From: Rahnella laticis
GTDB lineage: Bacteria > Pseudomonadota > Gammaproteobacteria > Enterobacterales > Enterobacteriaceae
Length of the DNA: 64,000 nt
NCBI RefSeq assembly: GCF_015644585.1
Contig: NZ_JADOBI010000013.1
Span: 79,134 to 143,133 of the forward strand
Direction: 5' to 3'
The position numbers and the translations under genes are program-made. The notes beneath the pieces are model-generated. The model saw nothing but the letters and a program-made list of their open reading frames with translations, made no database searches and was not told the DNA's origin. Numbering within the stretch: the stretch's first letter is position 1; the number at the start of each line of letters is the position of its first letter. Shown here piece by piece: positions 45,787-55,488 of this stretch.

Positions 45787-46686
45787 TTAATTATTGAAAC
45801 GCGAAGCATATATTATACGGTCTCTTCCAGATCTTTTTGCCTGATACAGTGCATCATCCGCAGCAGTTATTGTGGATGATGATGATTCGTGCTTCTGTTT
45901 GATTGCAACTCCTATACTAAATGAGACTTTAAAAGTACCATTACAATCATATGAAACTGATTCTTTTATTTTTCTTACGATACCTTCTGCACTGGCATGA
46001 TCAATAATGACAATTGCAAACTCTTCGCCACCCGATCTGGAAATAAAAACATTATCGCTTGCCAAATTACTCAGTATTAACCCTGTATTTCTTAATACCC
46101 TATCACCAGCGTCATGACCGTATGTATCATTTATTCTTTTAAAATGATCAATATCAGCAATACAAATTGTCGCAAGTCTATTTTCAATTTCCCTCAGCTT
46201 AATATTCAAATATCTTCTGTTTGGTAAGCCTGTTAGTTCATCTGTTAAGGAGAGATTCACAGCTGATTTGTAATTATGATTAACGTAATTTATGAATTTC
46301 CTGAATGAATAGATAATCATAAGCATAGCCGGCACATAAAGAATAGCAGCTATTAGGGAAGCCGTATCCCTATCGATTAGGTTCATTCCTCCAGCCATAG
46401 AGGCAAGAGATGAGTTTAGTAGAAAAAATAAGCTAATCCTAAAAACCAATAAATGCGCTTCCCTTGAATGAATATTAAATGACTTTCTTATGAACCATGT
46501 CATCACTGCTACTGTGCATGTGTTTATAAAAAAGTAAAAATTTAATCTTGATGTATCACCTATGACCAGAGCTAGCACAGTTAATAAGGCAGTTATGCAG
46601 CAAGCATAAATGATAATCATTCGATATAGTAATCCCTTCGGGGATTCAACTTCATGAACAAGTTTGTCATGTATCTTGAAATTCAT
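45787..46686 (-). CDS. Membrane diguanylate cyclase (GGDEF)
   Basis: The 299-residue protein has four to five membrane helices (about residues 20-135) and a C-terminal GGDEF domain: LTDELTGLPNRRYL, IADIDHFKRINDTYGHDAGDRVL, and the active site SGGEEF. The RxxD inhibitory site five residues before GGEEF is absent (the place reads SDNV), so product inhibition of the usual kind is not expected. It makes cyclic di-GMP, usually promoting biofilm and suppressing motility. The N-terminal sensor is not a family I can name. Confidence 0.9.
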   Translation of the reverse strand: MNFKIHDKLVHEVESPKGLLYRMIIIYACCITALLTVLALVIGDTSRLNFYFFINTCTVAVMTWFIRKSFNIHSREAHLLVFRISLFFLLNSSLASMAGGMNLIDRDTASLIAAILYVPAMLMIIYSFRKFINYVNHNYKSAVNLSLTDELTGLPNRRYLNIKLREIENRLATICIADIDHFKRINDTYGHDAGDRVLRNTGLILSNLASDNVFISRSGGEEFAIVIIDHASAEGIVRKIKESVSYDCNGTFKVSFSIGVAIKQKHESSSSTITAADDALYQAKRSGRDRIIYASRFNN

Positions 46687-46894
46687 CTTATGACCTTAGA
46701 TTAATTGAGATAATTAGTGTATCATGTTATTAATCAATTTGGTTATAATTTGTGCTTCCTTACTCACCAGGCACGATATGCTCAGTCTTTCAGTTATAAT
46801 CCTCAGGATTTTTATATAAAAAGTTTAAACTTTGGATTTTTTTACAAAACATGTTGCTTGGAATACAACACTTTATTTTATTTTTTAAAATCTG

Positions 46895-47686
46895 TTAAAT
46901 AAGTTTTGGCCAAAAAGATATTTTTTCCGCTAATGATCTCACCTCACAATTTAGAATTTCACCAATGGAATTACCTAACTCCTGATATTTTGAAAGCGGT
47001 AATGGATAATCCATTTTGCTTGCATAAATTATTACATTACCACTATGTGTTGTGCAGTAAAGAACGGTTTTAAAAAGTTCGTGTAATGCATGAGAAAAGA
47101 CTGATGATGCATCAGGACGAATATGATAATTCATTACCAACCAACCGTTAAGTGTAAGTCGGTCAGCGCATGAAACTAAAAAACTCCCTTTTGATTGCAA
47201 AGGAGACATCTCATCCTCTGAATAAAGGTCGGAAAATATAAGATCATACAGAGAATTATTCTCATGATTAATGAAATGATTAGCATCCTGAACATAATAA
47301 TGGGTTAGAGCATTTGCAGGTAACGAAAAATACTCGTAACCAATACTTAGCACAGCAGCCCGAAGCTCGACCACATCCATAGCGGCTTCATTATTGTAAG
47401 CGTTAACAGCTCGGACCAAGCACCCTCCTCCTAGCCCCAAAACAAGCACCTTGTTGACAGGAGTAAAAGCGAGAGCCATAAGCATTGCTCTGATGTAATG
47501 ATGAACTGGAACCATGGGTGAAGCTTTGAGTATTTTACTTTGCTCATAAATCATATCGAAAGTTAAAATAAAGTACTTGTTTTTTTCTATAACGGTAATG
47601 GAACCGTATTCATCATCCTTATGCACCAATTTTTTGCCGTGAATTCGAAAGGGAGAAAGTGACTTCATAGTGTTTGATATTGACAT
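46895..47686 (-). CDS. Spermidine synthase-like protein
   Basis: The 263-residue protein has a Rossmann-fold methyltransferase/aminopropyltransferase core: VLVLGLGGGCLVRAV, VVELRAAVLSIG, VQDANHFI and YDLIFSDLYSEDEMSPLQ. The layout is that of spermidine synthase-like proteins. The GGGDG gate of true SpeE is altered to GGGCL, so the substrate may differ. It lies in the signalling group; no ornithine or SAM decarboxylase is adjacent. Confidence 0.7.
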   Translation of the reverse strand: MSISNTMKSLSPFRIHGKKLVHKDDEYGSITVIEKNKYFILTFDMIYEQSKILKASPMVPVHHYIRAMLMALAFTPVNKVLVLGLGGGCLVRAVNAYNNEAAMDVVELRAAVLSIGYEYFSLPANALTHYYVQDANHFINHENNSLYDLIFSDLYSEDEMSPLQSKGSFLVSCADRLTLNGWLVMNYHIRPDASSVFSHALHELFKTVLYCTTHSGNVIIYASKMDYPLPLSKYQELGNSIGEILNCEVRSLAEKISFWPKLI

Positions 47687-48158
47687 TCAATATTGAGTCC
47701 ATGTTTAAAATATATAGAAAAGAGAACGCATCCATGAGCCCTCACGGAGTAGATTTAAGCATCTACAATTACAGCGCATACTTGTAATATCACTGGAATG
47801 TAAGGACGGAATTAGTATCTGCTGTTGAATTCGCCCCCTCTTTAAAGATTTTTGAGTGTTTTATAATCCATTAATTGACACGGGTTGATATCCGAAGAGG
47901 CTATGGTAGTTGCGTGTGACAATGGGAATAATTGGCACACATGTTGTCATTGGAAACCTGTGATCTCGGTGCCGTACACTTAGGGATAAATGGGAGTAAA
48001 ATATACTTCCCTAAGAACCTGCCGCTTGACATAATCTTTAAAATACCCCAGTTATTCCTTCTAATGAATGTCCAAGAGTATACATCAAAAATGATTGCAT
48101 TTGAGTCCTGATGAAAAATTTTTAGTGAAGCAGCAATGTATGTCTCAAAGTAAGATGT
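47687..48158. other. Intergenic region, no gene seen
   Basis: About 470 bases between two - strand genes. No gene was recognised. The promoter of the spermidine synthase-like gene should lie at its left end. Confidence 0.45.
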
Positions 48159-48488
48159 TCACTCTTCCGATTTTTCGATATTTTTTAATATCCTATTGTT
48201 CAATACAGTTCCCAAACTTTCCTCTTCAAACTTGTACAGTGTGGAGGCCTGCATATACATCATTATTTTTTGCTTATCAAAACTAACTTGGCTGATTATC
48301 TGATTAGCCTCAGACAATTTTAGCATTTGAGGTAAGGTCAAACCAAGTATAACTTCCGCGGTTGCTCGGTTAATGTTCAACTCAGACATTCCAGCTATTA
48401 TATCTTTATATAAAGCATTCTGTGCAAAAATTAAATAAGACAGATTTATGTCATAAGTACTTCTGTGCAGAAGTTTATTTTTTTTCAC
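48159..48488 (-). CDS. FlhD-like transcriptional regulator
   Basis: The 109-residue protein aligns with E. coli FlhD (116 residues): HRSTYDINLSYLIFAQNAL against KHIYDINLSYLLLAQRLI, LTLPQMLKLSEANQI against LTLPQMVKLAETNQL, and a similar helical C-terminus. FlhD normally forms FlhD4C2 with FlhC and switches on flagellar genes. No flhC follows here. The Cys65 position, used for the FlhD inter-subunit disulfide, is Ser. It may modulate the chromosomal FlhDC, consistent with a neighbouring chemoreceptor. Confidence 0.85.
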   Translation of the reverse strand: MKKNKLLHRSTYDINLSYLIFAQNALYKDIIAGMSELNINRATAEVILGLTLPQMLKLSEANQIISQVSFDKQKIMMYMQASTLYKFEEESLGTVLNNRILKNIEKSEE

Positions 48489-48602
48489 TGGCTACCTCCA
48501 GATAACAACCCCTAGACTTATAAAGGTTGACTCAATTTCATGCAAACAGCAAAAGTGAAATAATGCTGTTTGCGCAGAATGCAGAATTAATACTTTGATA
48601 AA

Positions 48603-49988
48603 TTATTTAATATTAGAATTAGGTTTAGGAAGAACGAAACTACTGACGACTTCACGCAGCTTCTCGGTTCTGGCGTGAAGATTTCCAGCTGAAAGAGTCA
48701 CTTTCTGAACAAGGGCTGCATTCTGTTGAGTTACTCGGTCCAGTTCTGCGATCGAAAGCGTCACCTGTGAAATACCTTTACTCTGTTCATTAGAAGACAA
48801 AGCGATTAGTCCAATAAGTTCATTAACGCTATTGACATTTTCTTTTACCTCGGACATTGCGCTTCCTGCACCGCCGGCTACCTCAGCTCCCTCTCGAACA
48901 AATTCGAAAGTAGTACTTATTAGTGTTTCAATTTCCTGGGCAGCAGAGGCACTACGCTGAGCAAGCGAACGTACTTCTGTAGCTACCACTGCAAAGCCCC
49001 GTCCTTGCTCTCCTGCCCGAGCCGCTTCCACCGCTGCGTTTAGAGCAAGGATGTTTGTCTGAAAGGCAATGCTATTGATTGTAGAGGTAAAGCGACGTAT
49101 CTGTTCTGCTTCTTCGGAAATTCGGCTCATTGTTACGGTCAGTCTTTCAACAAGAACACTTGCTTTATCCGTTACTGTGGCAGTTATTAAAGCAAGATTG
49201 CGTGCCTGACATGCATTGTCAGCATTGTGCCTTACAGTCGACGAAAACTCCTCCATACTCACTGCAGTCTCTTCCAAAGCGGCAGCCTGCTGTGTTGTAC
49301 GGTTTGCAAGATCCGTATTCCCTTCGGCGATTTCACTTGCCTCCTTATAGAGAGCATTGGAGTTAACAGTGATAGCACGAACCGTCTTTTGCAGACTTTG
49401 TTGCATTTCTCGTAAAAGTGGCACCATTTGGCCTATGCAGTTTCGTCCTTGCTCTATTGGTTCACGTGTGAGATCCCCGTTACCAATATCATGAAAATGT
49501 CCTCTAATCAGGGAGACGGGGCGAACCAGGTGAACGACCAGGTAACGATCGCAAAAAATCACCAATAATATGGTAAATGAGACAGCCAAAAAGAGAACAG
49601 CATTCAACTGATGCAATTCATCAACTACCTGTAGTTGAGCAGCATCTATCTGCTTGGTTAACAATGAAAGGTGTGAACCCGAAGCATTTTCAGATGACAA
49701 CGATGAATCAGAAAGATGCTGTTTATAGCTCGCCCACTCAAATCCACTTGGAACCTCATTTTGTAGCGCAACCTTTTGAGCAGCAGTTCCGTTGTGTAAG
49801 ACATCTTCGGCATGTGCCAGGAAAATCACTTGATGCGTCAGGGCAAAGCTCTGATCAAAATATCTATGCATGTCATGGACCACAAACGCGGCATAGCCTC
49901 CAGTCACGGTGATTAACCCCATTGCCGTGAGTAGGATCCAAAGAACGACTCGGCGAATAGTAAAGTTTTTCAGGAAGTTCATTGTCAC
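48603..49988 (-). CDS. Methyl-accepting chemotaxis protein
   Basis: The 461-residue protein has a membrane helix at about residues 14-34, a short periplasmic sensing region of about 95 residues, a second helix (about 130-150), HAMP (RPVSLIRGHFHDIGNGDLTREP) and a signalling tip with NSIAFQTNILALNAAVEAARAGEQGRGFAVVATEVRSLAQRS. It would pass a periplasmic signal to CheW/CheA. The sensing domain is shorter than the Tar-type four-helix bundle. There is no C-terminal NWETF-type pentapeptide. Confidence 0.94.
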   Translation of the reverse strand: MTMNFLKNFTIRRVVLWILLTAMGLITVTGGYAAFVVHDMHRYFDQSFALTHQVIFLAHAEDVLHNGTAAQKVALQNEVPSGFEWASYKQHLSDSSLSSENASGSHLSLLTKQIDAAQLQVVDELHQLNAVLFLAVSFTILLVIFCDRYLVVHLVRPVSLIRGHFHDIGNGDLTREPIEQGRNCIGQMVPLLREMQQSLQKTVRAITVNSNALYKEASEIAEGNTDLANRTTQQAAALEETAVSMEEFSSTVRHNADNACQARNLALITATVTDKASVLVERLTVTMSRISEEAEQIRRFTSTINSIAFQTNILALNAAVEAARAGEQGRGFAVVATEVRSLAQRSASAAQEIETLISTTFEFVREGAEVAGGAGSAMSEVKENVNSVNELIGLIALSSNEQSKGISQVTLSIAELDRVTQQNAALVQKVTLSAGNLHARTEKLREVVSSFVLPKPNSNIK

Positions 49989-50474
49989 ACTCTTATCTTG
50001 TTGTAGTGATATAAAAAGAAAATTAAGTAGCTCACTATTTATTTATGAACAACTTAATAGTGCGAGTATGTCAGTATGTTTGACTAAATAAAACATCACT
50101 ACAATTAAATAATTTCATGATGAAACATTATTATTTCTATCGGAGATTCAAAGGAATGGAATGAGATTGTTATGTAAGGCTTTTTTAGGGAAAATCTGTG
50201 ATTTGATAGCTTATGCCATTGGAATCGATAATCAGTTCCACTCATGTGGAAGTTTCTCTCTGTGGATGGAGTAATCGCTCATCGGGAGATACTTTATGAC
50301 CCTAAACACTAAGTGTGTGTGGTTGCGTAATGCGAAAGATTAGAACGGAGATGGGGTATTCTGGTGGATGTTAAAATTACTTATAATTTGTTGTTTATTA
50401 TCTAATTTCAATTCCGGTCTTAATGATAAATAACAGTTCTTATTTACTAATGTTTGAAGATACAAGGTTTCTAA
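49989..50474. other. Intergenic region, no gene seen
   Basis: About 485 AT-rich bases upstream of the chemoreceptor gene and downstream of the nitrile operon. It should hold the chemoreceptor promoter and the operon end. I found no clear terminator hairpin. Confidence 0.45.
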
Positions 50475-51029
50475 TTATTTTCCCAGGCTCACTACATGCC
50501 ATCGTTTACCATCACTTCGCAGCAGCGTTGTGCTTAATGGCAAGATATCAATAAGTTGAAGAGAACTAGCGGGTGCATCAAGTATTTGAATAACTATCGC
50601 CCGAATGACAGTTGAGGATGCAACGGCACAATGTATCCCTCGGTCCGAGACTCTGCGCGATAGCCATATCCCAGTTCGCGCCATAACTTGTGCAATTTTT
50701 TCCCCTTCCGGCGGAGCCTCCCCCGAAAGCCAGCACTGAAACGTACCATAATCCTGTTCTATAACTTTTTTAATCGAGACCCCTTTCCATCTTCCATATC
50801 CTGCCTCAGCAAGCTCCAAAACAGACTCGCTAAGAAAGCCCAACTCGCGCGAAGTTTGACACGCCGCCTGATCCGGAGCTGTCCAGGTTTTACTGAATGG
50901 CCCAAAGCATCCCTTTAGCTCTTGAGCCTGTTTCTGGGAGACTTCGGTCAGTGGGTCATCAAACGGGAACCGTGAGTTCCTGTTTGCCAGGGTTTCCCCC
51001 TGGCAAATAAGCTGCATAACACAGGTCAT
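50475..51029 (-). CDS. Histidine-phosphatase-fold protein without catalytic histidines
   Basis: The 184-residue protein follows the histidine phosphatase (phosphoglycerate mutase-like) fold: QLICQGETLANRNSRFPFDDPLTEVSQKQAQEL, then ELAEAGYGRWKG. The usual RHGE box reads CQGE, and the second His, in the late VASSH-type strand, reads VASSTVIRAIV. Both catalytic histidines are thus missing. Active members such as CobC remove phosphate from a cobalamin precursor. It is the last gene of the nitrile operon, five bases past cbtA, where a phosphatase-family gene is often found beside CbtA. Confidence 0.7.
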   Translation of the reverse strand: MTCVMQLICQGETLANRNSRFPFDDPLTEVSQKQAQELKGCFGPFSKTWTAPDQAACQTSRELGFLSESVLELAEAGYGRWKGVSIKKVIEQDYGTFQCWLSGEAPPEGEKIAQVMARTGIWLSRRVSDRGIHCAVASSTVIRAIVIQILDAPASSLQLIDILPLSTTLLRSDGKRWHVVSLGK

Positions 51030-51033
51030 GAAA

Positions 51034-51798
51034 TCAGCACCTTTCCACCTGATAACGATGCCCAGGTTTGTTCATCGTCCTCTCGGCAAAGGCACCAAAC
51101 AACAATCCTATTAAGCACCACATCGTCAGCTGAGTGCTGAAAGCACTTAGGCGAAAACGCCACAGTAGATCCGCGGAAAAGACCTCCGGGATCTCATTGA
51201 CTGTGGGCATCAAAACACAGGCGACAGTCAGCATCGTCAGTCCCACCAGGCCTCCGCACAGCGTAGCGTTCCAGCCACCTAGCCGCGATCTGAGATGATG
51301 GGCGCTCCACGCAGCAGCCACGACAATCAACATGGAAACCAACAACATGCTAAAATAGAGTGCAGTCCGATAACCAATCGTTGATGGATCTCCCACGGCG
51401 GGGGGATTTGGAGGGTATTTGAGCCCAGGCATCATGCTCATTATCAGAAACCCAGCCAACGACAAAGACAGAGCCAACGCTCTCGCGCTGCGCGGCCCAG
51501 TTCGCTGCCAGCACAGCGACCAGACCAGTGCCAGAGCACCACCCATAGCTGCGCTGAATAGGATCATCCCGCTCAGTAGCCCTACACCGGACTGGGTCTT
51601 GCGGCTAAATACTTGCTCATCAGCTTCTTCCTCGTGATGATGACTGCCCTCCACATTCAGTGGCTTGTGAGAGATTTTTTCTTCAAATGATATCGCGCGA
51701 TCAACCTGCGGCTCACCGAAGACGTGGGCAAAACTGAAAGCGATAATGCCAGCGAGTATTCCGGCTATCATTCCATTTAAAAGAAGTCTTCCCGTCAT
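51034..51798 (-). CDS. cbtA: CbtA, cobalt transporter subunit
   Basis: The ATG chosen (MTGRLLLNGMIAGILAGI) gives 254 residues with five predicted membrane helices, as in CbtA; the frame is open further but runs back into cbtB. A His/Glu-rich loop (EGSHHHEEEADE, about residues 50-61) could hold metal. CbtA with CbtB is a predicted cobalt importer often linked to cobalamin or nitrile hydratase genes. The spacing to cbtB is ten bases. Confidence 0.88.
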   Translation of the reverse strand: MTGRLLLNGMIAGILAGIIAFSFAHVFGEPQVDRAISFEEKISHKPLNVEGSHHHEEEADEQVFSRKTQSGVGLLSGMILFSAAMGGALALVWSLCWQRTGPRSARALALSLSLAGFLIMSMMPGLKYPPNPPAVGDPSTIGYRTALYFSMLLVSMLIVVAAAWSAHHLRSRLGGWNATLCGGLVGLTMLTVACVLMPTVNEIPEVFSADLLWRFRLSAFSTQLTMWCLIGLLFGAFAERTMNKPGHRYQVERC

Positions 51799-51808
51799 TG
51801 TCTTATCC

Positions 51809-52018
51809 TCAGTGGCAGGGAAATCCCAGTAGATGTCGGGCATCATGGAAGTATTCGTGTATCTGATTACCAGAGAAAACAGCCGTTGCCCCCTGCTCTG
51901 CACCGATAAAATAGACGCACAGCATCACAATCAGCGTGATAAATGCAATCCACGGCAATATTGCATTAAGCGGGATGGGCTTATGCTCGACTTGAATCTC
52001 ATTTGATGTCTGCTCCAT
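51809..52018 (-). CDS. cbtB: CbtB, cobalt transporter subunit
   Basis: The 69-residue protein has one membrane helix (about residues 22-42) and a C-terminal histidine-rich motif, IHEYFHDARHLLGFPCH, typical of CbtB and likely to bind cobalt on entry. It lies 32 bases past the nitrile hydratase activator and ten before cbtA. Confidence 0.9.
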   Translation of the reverse strand: MEQTSNEIQVEHKPIPLNAILPWIAFITLIVMLCVYFIGAEQGATAVFSGNQIHEYFHDARHLLGFPCH

Positions 52019-52050
52019 TTTTTTTCCTTATATCTGACTTTAGATAGTTT

Positions 52051-52476
52051 TTAGGGTTTAAGACAGATGGATGCTGGGCTCACTGCCACAGGGCTACGAA
52101 GTGCCAGGTGGTGGTGATTATGTGCCGGCATGCAGGTCGCGTTGGTAAGTACAACTGGCATCCCGTGTGGGGTGTTAAGATAAGCCTGACGCCATTCATC
52201 GGTTCGCCGGAGAACATCTTCCTTAAGTGCCAGTTTCAGTGAGATAAACATTTTTTCCGCTGCTGAGACCCACTGCCGGTAATAGGCATCGTTGATGCTT
52301 TCTCCCTTCCGCAATGGACTGGCTTTTATTTCCTCGCTAAAAACATCAACCCACTCTTTCCAACTGAAGTTTCCGGCCTGATGAAGGTAAACAATCAATG
52401 AAAAAACCTGCGCCTGCCACGGATGCTCAAAGGTGGCACTCTCAGCAGCAGGAGCTAATCCGATTTCTTTACTCAT
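52051..52476 (-). CDS. Nitrile hydratase activator/accessory protein
   Basis: From the ATG after TCTGGAGGCGTT the protein has 141 residues and resembles the N-terminal part of the beta subunit (FEHPWQAQVFSLIVYLHQAGNFSWKEWVDVFSEEI; compare the beta HHEWERRTFSLFASL). Such proteins (NhlE or P14K type) exchange or insert cobalt into the alpha subunit. The tail AHNHHHLALRSP is His-rich. Start overlaps the beta stop by ATGA. Confidence 0.88.
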   Translation of the reverse strand: MSKEIGLAPAAESATFEHPWQAQVFSLIVYLHQAGNFSWKEWVDVFSEEIKASPLRKGESINDAYYRQWVSAAEKMFISLKLALKEDVLRRTDEWRQAYLNTPHGMPVVLTNATCMPAHNHHHLALRSPVAVSPASICLKP

Positions 52477-53132
52477 AACGCCTCCAGATAGTCGTCCCAT
52501 AGGTCGATTCGCACCGTATCTTTACGCGGCGCTTCACTACCCCATAATTCGGTCGCGTCAAAACTCACGCTGTAAACGTGCTGAGGATGATCACCCTGGT
52601 CGTGTGCTGCCGTATCCGGAGTAATAAATACTCCATGGTCAATCACAATCGTACCGACCTTACCTCGAACATATCGTGGCAGACGGGTATGCCCGGCAGG
52701 ATTGATATTTTTTGCTCTTACGCGGTCGCCTGGACTAAAGCTTGCAGGCAGATCAATTTCAACCCGCGCCCCCCCTCCGGTACTGACAACTGCCTGCACC
52801 ATATCCTGTCGCAGTACAGGTGTTTCCGGCGGGACTGGGAGTGGCTTAACCGCACCTGAAAGCTCATTAGCGGTAATCACTCCCCTCTCAATCAAAAGCG
52901 TCTCGAAAGCATGCATCCAATGTTCGTAGTAGCTTTCTTCGAGATAGTGTACTGGGGGCATGCGTTCAATGGCGTGCCGGAACATATCAACATTGAAATG
53001 ACCACCAACAAACAAAGAGGCAAAAAGCGAAAAGGTGCGCCGCTCCCATTCATGATGGAAGGGAGGTTCATTTTCTTCAGAAATGACGGCGCCCATACCA
53101 TGCATACCGCCCATGTCATGTATCCCGTTCAT
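52473..53132 (-). CDS. nthB: Nitrile hydratase beta subunit
   Basis: The ATG preceded by ATGGAGAATCCG gives 219 residues starting MNGIHDMGGMHGMG, the family start; an ATG four codons earlier is less likely. The C-terminal domain has FSPGDRVRAKNINPAGHTRLPRYVRGKVGTI, the SH3-like beta fold that covers the active site. With the alpha subunit it hydrates nitriles to amides. It lies 41 bases after the alpha gene and overlaps the activator. Confidence 0.95.
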   Translation of the reverse strand: MNGIHDMGGMHGMGAVISEENEPPFHHEWERRTFSLFASLFVGGHFNVDMFRHAIERMPPVHYLEESYYEHWMHAFETLLIERGVITANELSGAVKPLPVPPETPVLRQDMVQAVVSTGGGARVEIDLPASFSPGDRVRAKNINPAGHTRLPRYVRGKVGTIVIDHGVFITPDTAAHDQGDHPQHVYSVSFDATELWGSEAPRKDTVRIDLWDDYLEAL

Positions 53133-53173
53133 CGGATTCTCCATAAGAAAGTTGAAAGAAATACCCTATGTTG

Positions 53174-53782
53174 CTAATTGCCCGGCTGAAGTGCCACGCC
53201 CGTACCAATCATTGCATCACGGGTTACCAACGCGACAAGTTGCTCTTCACTCCATCCCTCAGTGCCAGCTGGCCTTTCTGGCAGAACCAGATAACGCAAC
53301 TCAGCGCTGCTGTCCCACACCCGGATTTCTCTGTCCTCACTGATGTTAAGACCAAATTCAGCCAGCACGCTTCGCGGTTCAAGGACAATTCGCGATCTAT
53401 AGGGTGCTGATTTGTACCAAGCGGGCGGAAGACCGAGTGTTGGCCAAGGGTAGCAGGAGCAAAGTGTGCAAACCGTCACGTTGTGAACCTCAGGGGTATT
53501 TTCAACAACCATCATGTCTTCCCCCTGCACGCCTGAAAAACCTAGTTCAGCAATTGCACCGGTACCATCTGCAAGAAGACGGGCTTTGTAATCAAGATCG
53601 CTCCAGGCTTTTGCCACAACAAGTGCACCGTTCCGAGGGCCAATTCGATGTTCATAGGTGTCAATAAGCTCATCTAGCGCAGCTGGATCTATCATTCCCT
53701 TTTCCGTTAACAGGGACTCGAGTGCTTTAACACGAAGCGCAATTTCCTCAGGTGGTTCGGTATGGTCGTGGTCGTGTGCCAT
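53174..53782 (-). CDS. nthA: Nitrile hydratase alpha subunit, cobalt type
   Basis: The 202-residue protein has the metal claw VCTLCSCY (Cys105, Cys108, Ser109, Cys110). Thr at the second position marks cobalt enzymes; iron enzymes have Ser there. N-terminal His/Asp stretch HDHDH and the family patterns [18 protein letters not shown] and [16 protein letters not shown] ([14 protein letters not shown]) are present. The two outer cysteines are normally oxidised in the mature enzyme. Nearby cobalt uptake genes agree with this typing. Confidence 0.97.
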   Translation of the reverse strand: MAHDHDHTEPPEEIALRVKALESLLTEKGMIDPAALDELIDTYEHRIGPRNGALVVAKAWSDLDYKARLLADGTGAIAELGFSGVQGEDMMVVENTPEVHNVTVCTLCSCYPWPTLGLPPAWYKSAPYRSRIVLEPRSVLAEFGLNISEDREIRVWDSSAELRYLVLPERPAGTEGWSEEQLVALVTRDAMIGTGVALQPGN

Positions 53783-53861
53783 GATATTTCTCCATAAATT
53801 TAATGTTACTGCCGGGCTTTAAGTCCGCCGGTATAACTCTGAACCTATCGATGAATAGCGG

Positions 53862-55376
53862 TTACATTTCCTGCCAGTTACCGCTTGCTTCAAACGCGGC
53901 GGCGGCCTGATAAATAGTGCTTTCAGCGTGGTGCCGCCCAATCAGCATCATGCCTACCGGTAATCCGTCAACCAACCCACAGGGCACCGACATTGCTGGA
54001 TGGCCCGTCACGTCCAGTGCGGCCGTGTTACCAATCATTTCGAATGCTTTGGAGATATATTCGGTAAGTGAGCAGTTCGGTTGTGGTAGTGGCGGAGCCG
54101 TCACCGGAACGGTCGGCATGACCAGTAAATCGAAATCATCGAACGCGCGGTCATAGTCTGCCCGTGCTCGGCGGGCCAGATTCTGTGCCTTCGCGTAATA
54201 ACGGCCGTTATAATGTTTCAGGCCAAACTGGCCTATGAGCATGCAGATTTTGAGAGAAGGAGAAAGCGTGTCAGCGCTGTCACGCCATCCCGCATGTTTG
54301 TCCAACAGAGGGACATCGTAGAGCCCTTCCCAGTTAAACCCCATTCCGTTGCCATGCATCATCTGCATGGTGAGTCCTTCGCAACCAATCGGCGACCACA
54401 GTGCGGCGGCAAGCTGGTGACCGGGCACAGAGACTTCCCCGACGAGCGCTCCCAGACTTTCCAGCCGTGCAACAGCATTACGGACCTTTTCTGCAAGCTG
54501 AGGCTGGAGATTAGGCAACTGGAACCCTTCCGTTACCACACCGATTTTCAGCCCGCGTACCCCTTTATCGAGCTCAGCGGTATAGCTTCCGCCCCGGGAG
54601 ATGTACTGCCTTGGATCAAGACCGTCAGCTCCGGCCATCACCTCCAACATCAGTGCATTGTCCTTCACATTAGCGGTAATGGGCCCGGCATGATCGATGG
54701 TGGCTTCAATCGGCATAATGCCAGTGTAGGGGACGAGTCCGTGGGTGGGTTTCATGCCATATGTGCCACAAAATGCAGATGGAATACGAATCGAGCCCCC
54801 TTGGTCACAGCCTATCGCCATATCAACTTCCCCGGCAGCCACCAGCGCTGCACTACCCGATGAAGAACCGCCTGCGCTGTGTCCCTTGCGCCACGGATTA
54901 TGTACCGGAGCAGGATCTGACGTATGACTTCCCCCTGAGAGGCAAAAATGTTCACAGGTGGCTTTACCCAGAATAGTGGCGCCGGCATCAAGAAGACGGG
55001 TTACAACGGTGGCATCGAAAGCTGGTACATGCCCCTCCAGTGAAGATGCACCGTTCATCATTGGGACTTCTGCCAGGGAGATATTGTCTTTAAGCACCAC
55101 GGTTTTCCCGACCAGCACGCCTTGTTGTGCGCCTTGCACTTCACTTTTGTAGTACCAGGCATTCAGCGGGTTTTCTTCGCCCTCCGGGCGGTATCCTTTT
55201 TCACGCGGATATTTCACCGTGGGGACCTCATCACTCAGGCCATCAATCAGGTCGTAGGCATCGAGGTTTGGTTGCATGAGAGCAAGATATTCTGCCGCTT
55301 CGCTCTCAGAAATCTGCAAATGAAGCTCGCCTGCAAGCTGTTGCAATTGACTGACATTCGGACGTTCAATAGGCAT
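53862..55376 (-). CDS. Amidase (amidase-signature family)
   Basis: The 504-residue protein is of the type linked to nitrile hydratase. The Ser-cisSer-Lys triad is in place: Lys96 (VLKDN), cis-Ser171 (GGSSSGS) and Ser195 ([10 protein letters not shown]), numbers the same as in the Rhodococcus enzyme. It hydrolyses the amide from nitrile hydratase to acid and ammonia. The N-terminal 90 residues form the helical domain of this subgroup. It precedes the alpha gene by 79 bases in the same operon. Confidence 0.94.
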   Translation of the reverse strand: MPIERPNVSQLQQLAGELHLQISESEAAEYLALMQPNLDAYDLIDGLSDEVPTVKYPREKGYRPEGEENPLNAWYYKSEVQGAQQGVLVGKTVVLKDNISLAEVPMMNGASSLEGHVPAFDATVVTRLLDAGATILGKATCEHFCLSGGSHTSDPAPVHNPWRKGHSAGGSSSGSAALVAAGEVDMAIGCDQGGSIRIPSAFCGTYGMKPTHGLVPYTGIMPIEATIDHAGPITANVKDNALMLEVMAGADGLDPRQYISRGGSYTAELDKGVRGLKIGVVTEGFQLPNLQPQLAEKVRNAVARLESLGALVGEVSVPGHQLAAALWSPIGCEGLTMQMMHGNGMGFNWEGLYDVPLLDKHAGWRDSADTLSPSLKICMLIGQFGLKHYNGRYYAKAQNLARRARADYDRAFDDFDLLVMPTVPVTAPPLPQPNCSLTEYISKAFEMIGNTAALDVTGHPAMSVPCGLVDGLPVGMMLIGRHHAESTIYQAAAAFEASGNWQEM

Positions 55377-55488
55377 ATTTATTCCTTAGCTAAAAAAATT
55401 GACTGACTCAATCCTGACCTGAACATATCGCACCGGCACAGCGGTTACCTGTCTTAGACGGACAGATACGTTGTTAGGAAGGACAGCC

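Noticed and set aside
51799..51903. Earlier start for cbtA
   Set aside because: It would overlap cbtB by more than 90 bases and hide the usual membrane N-terminus.
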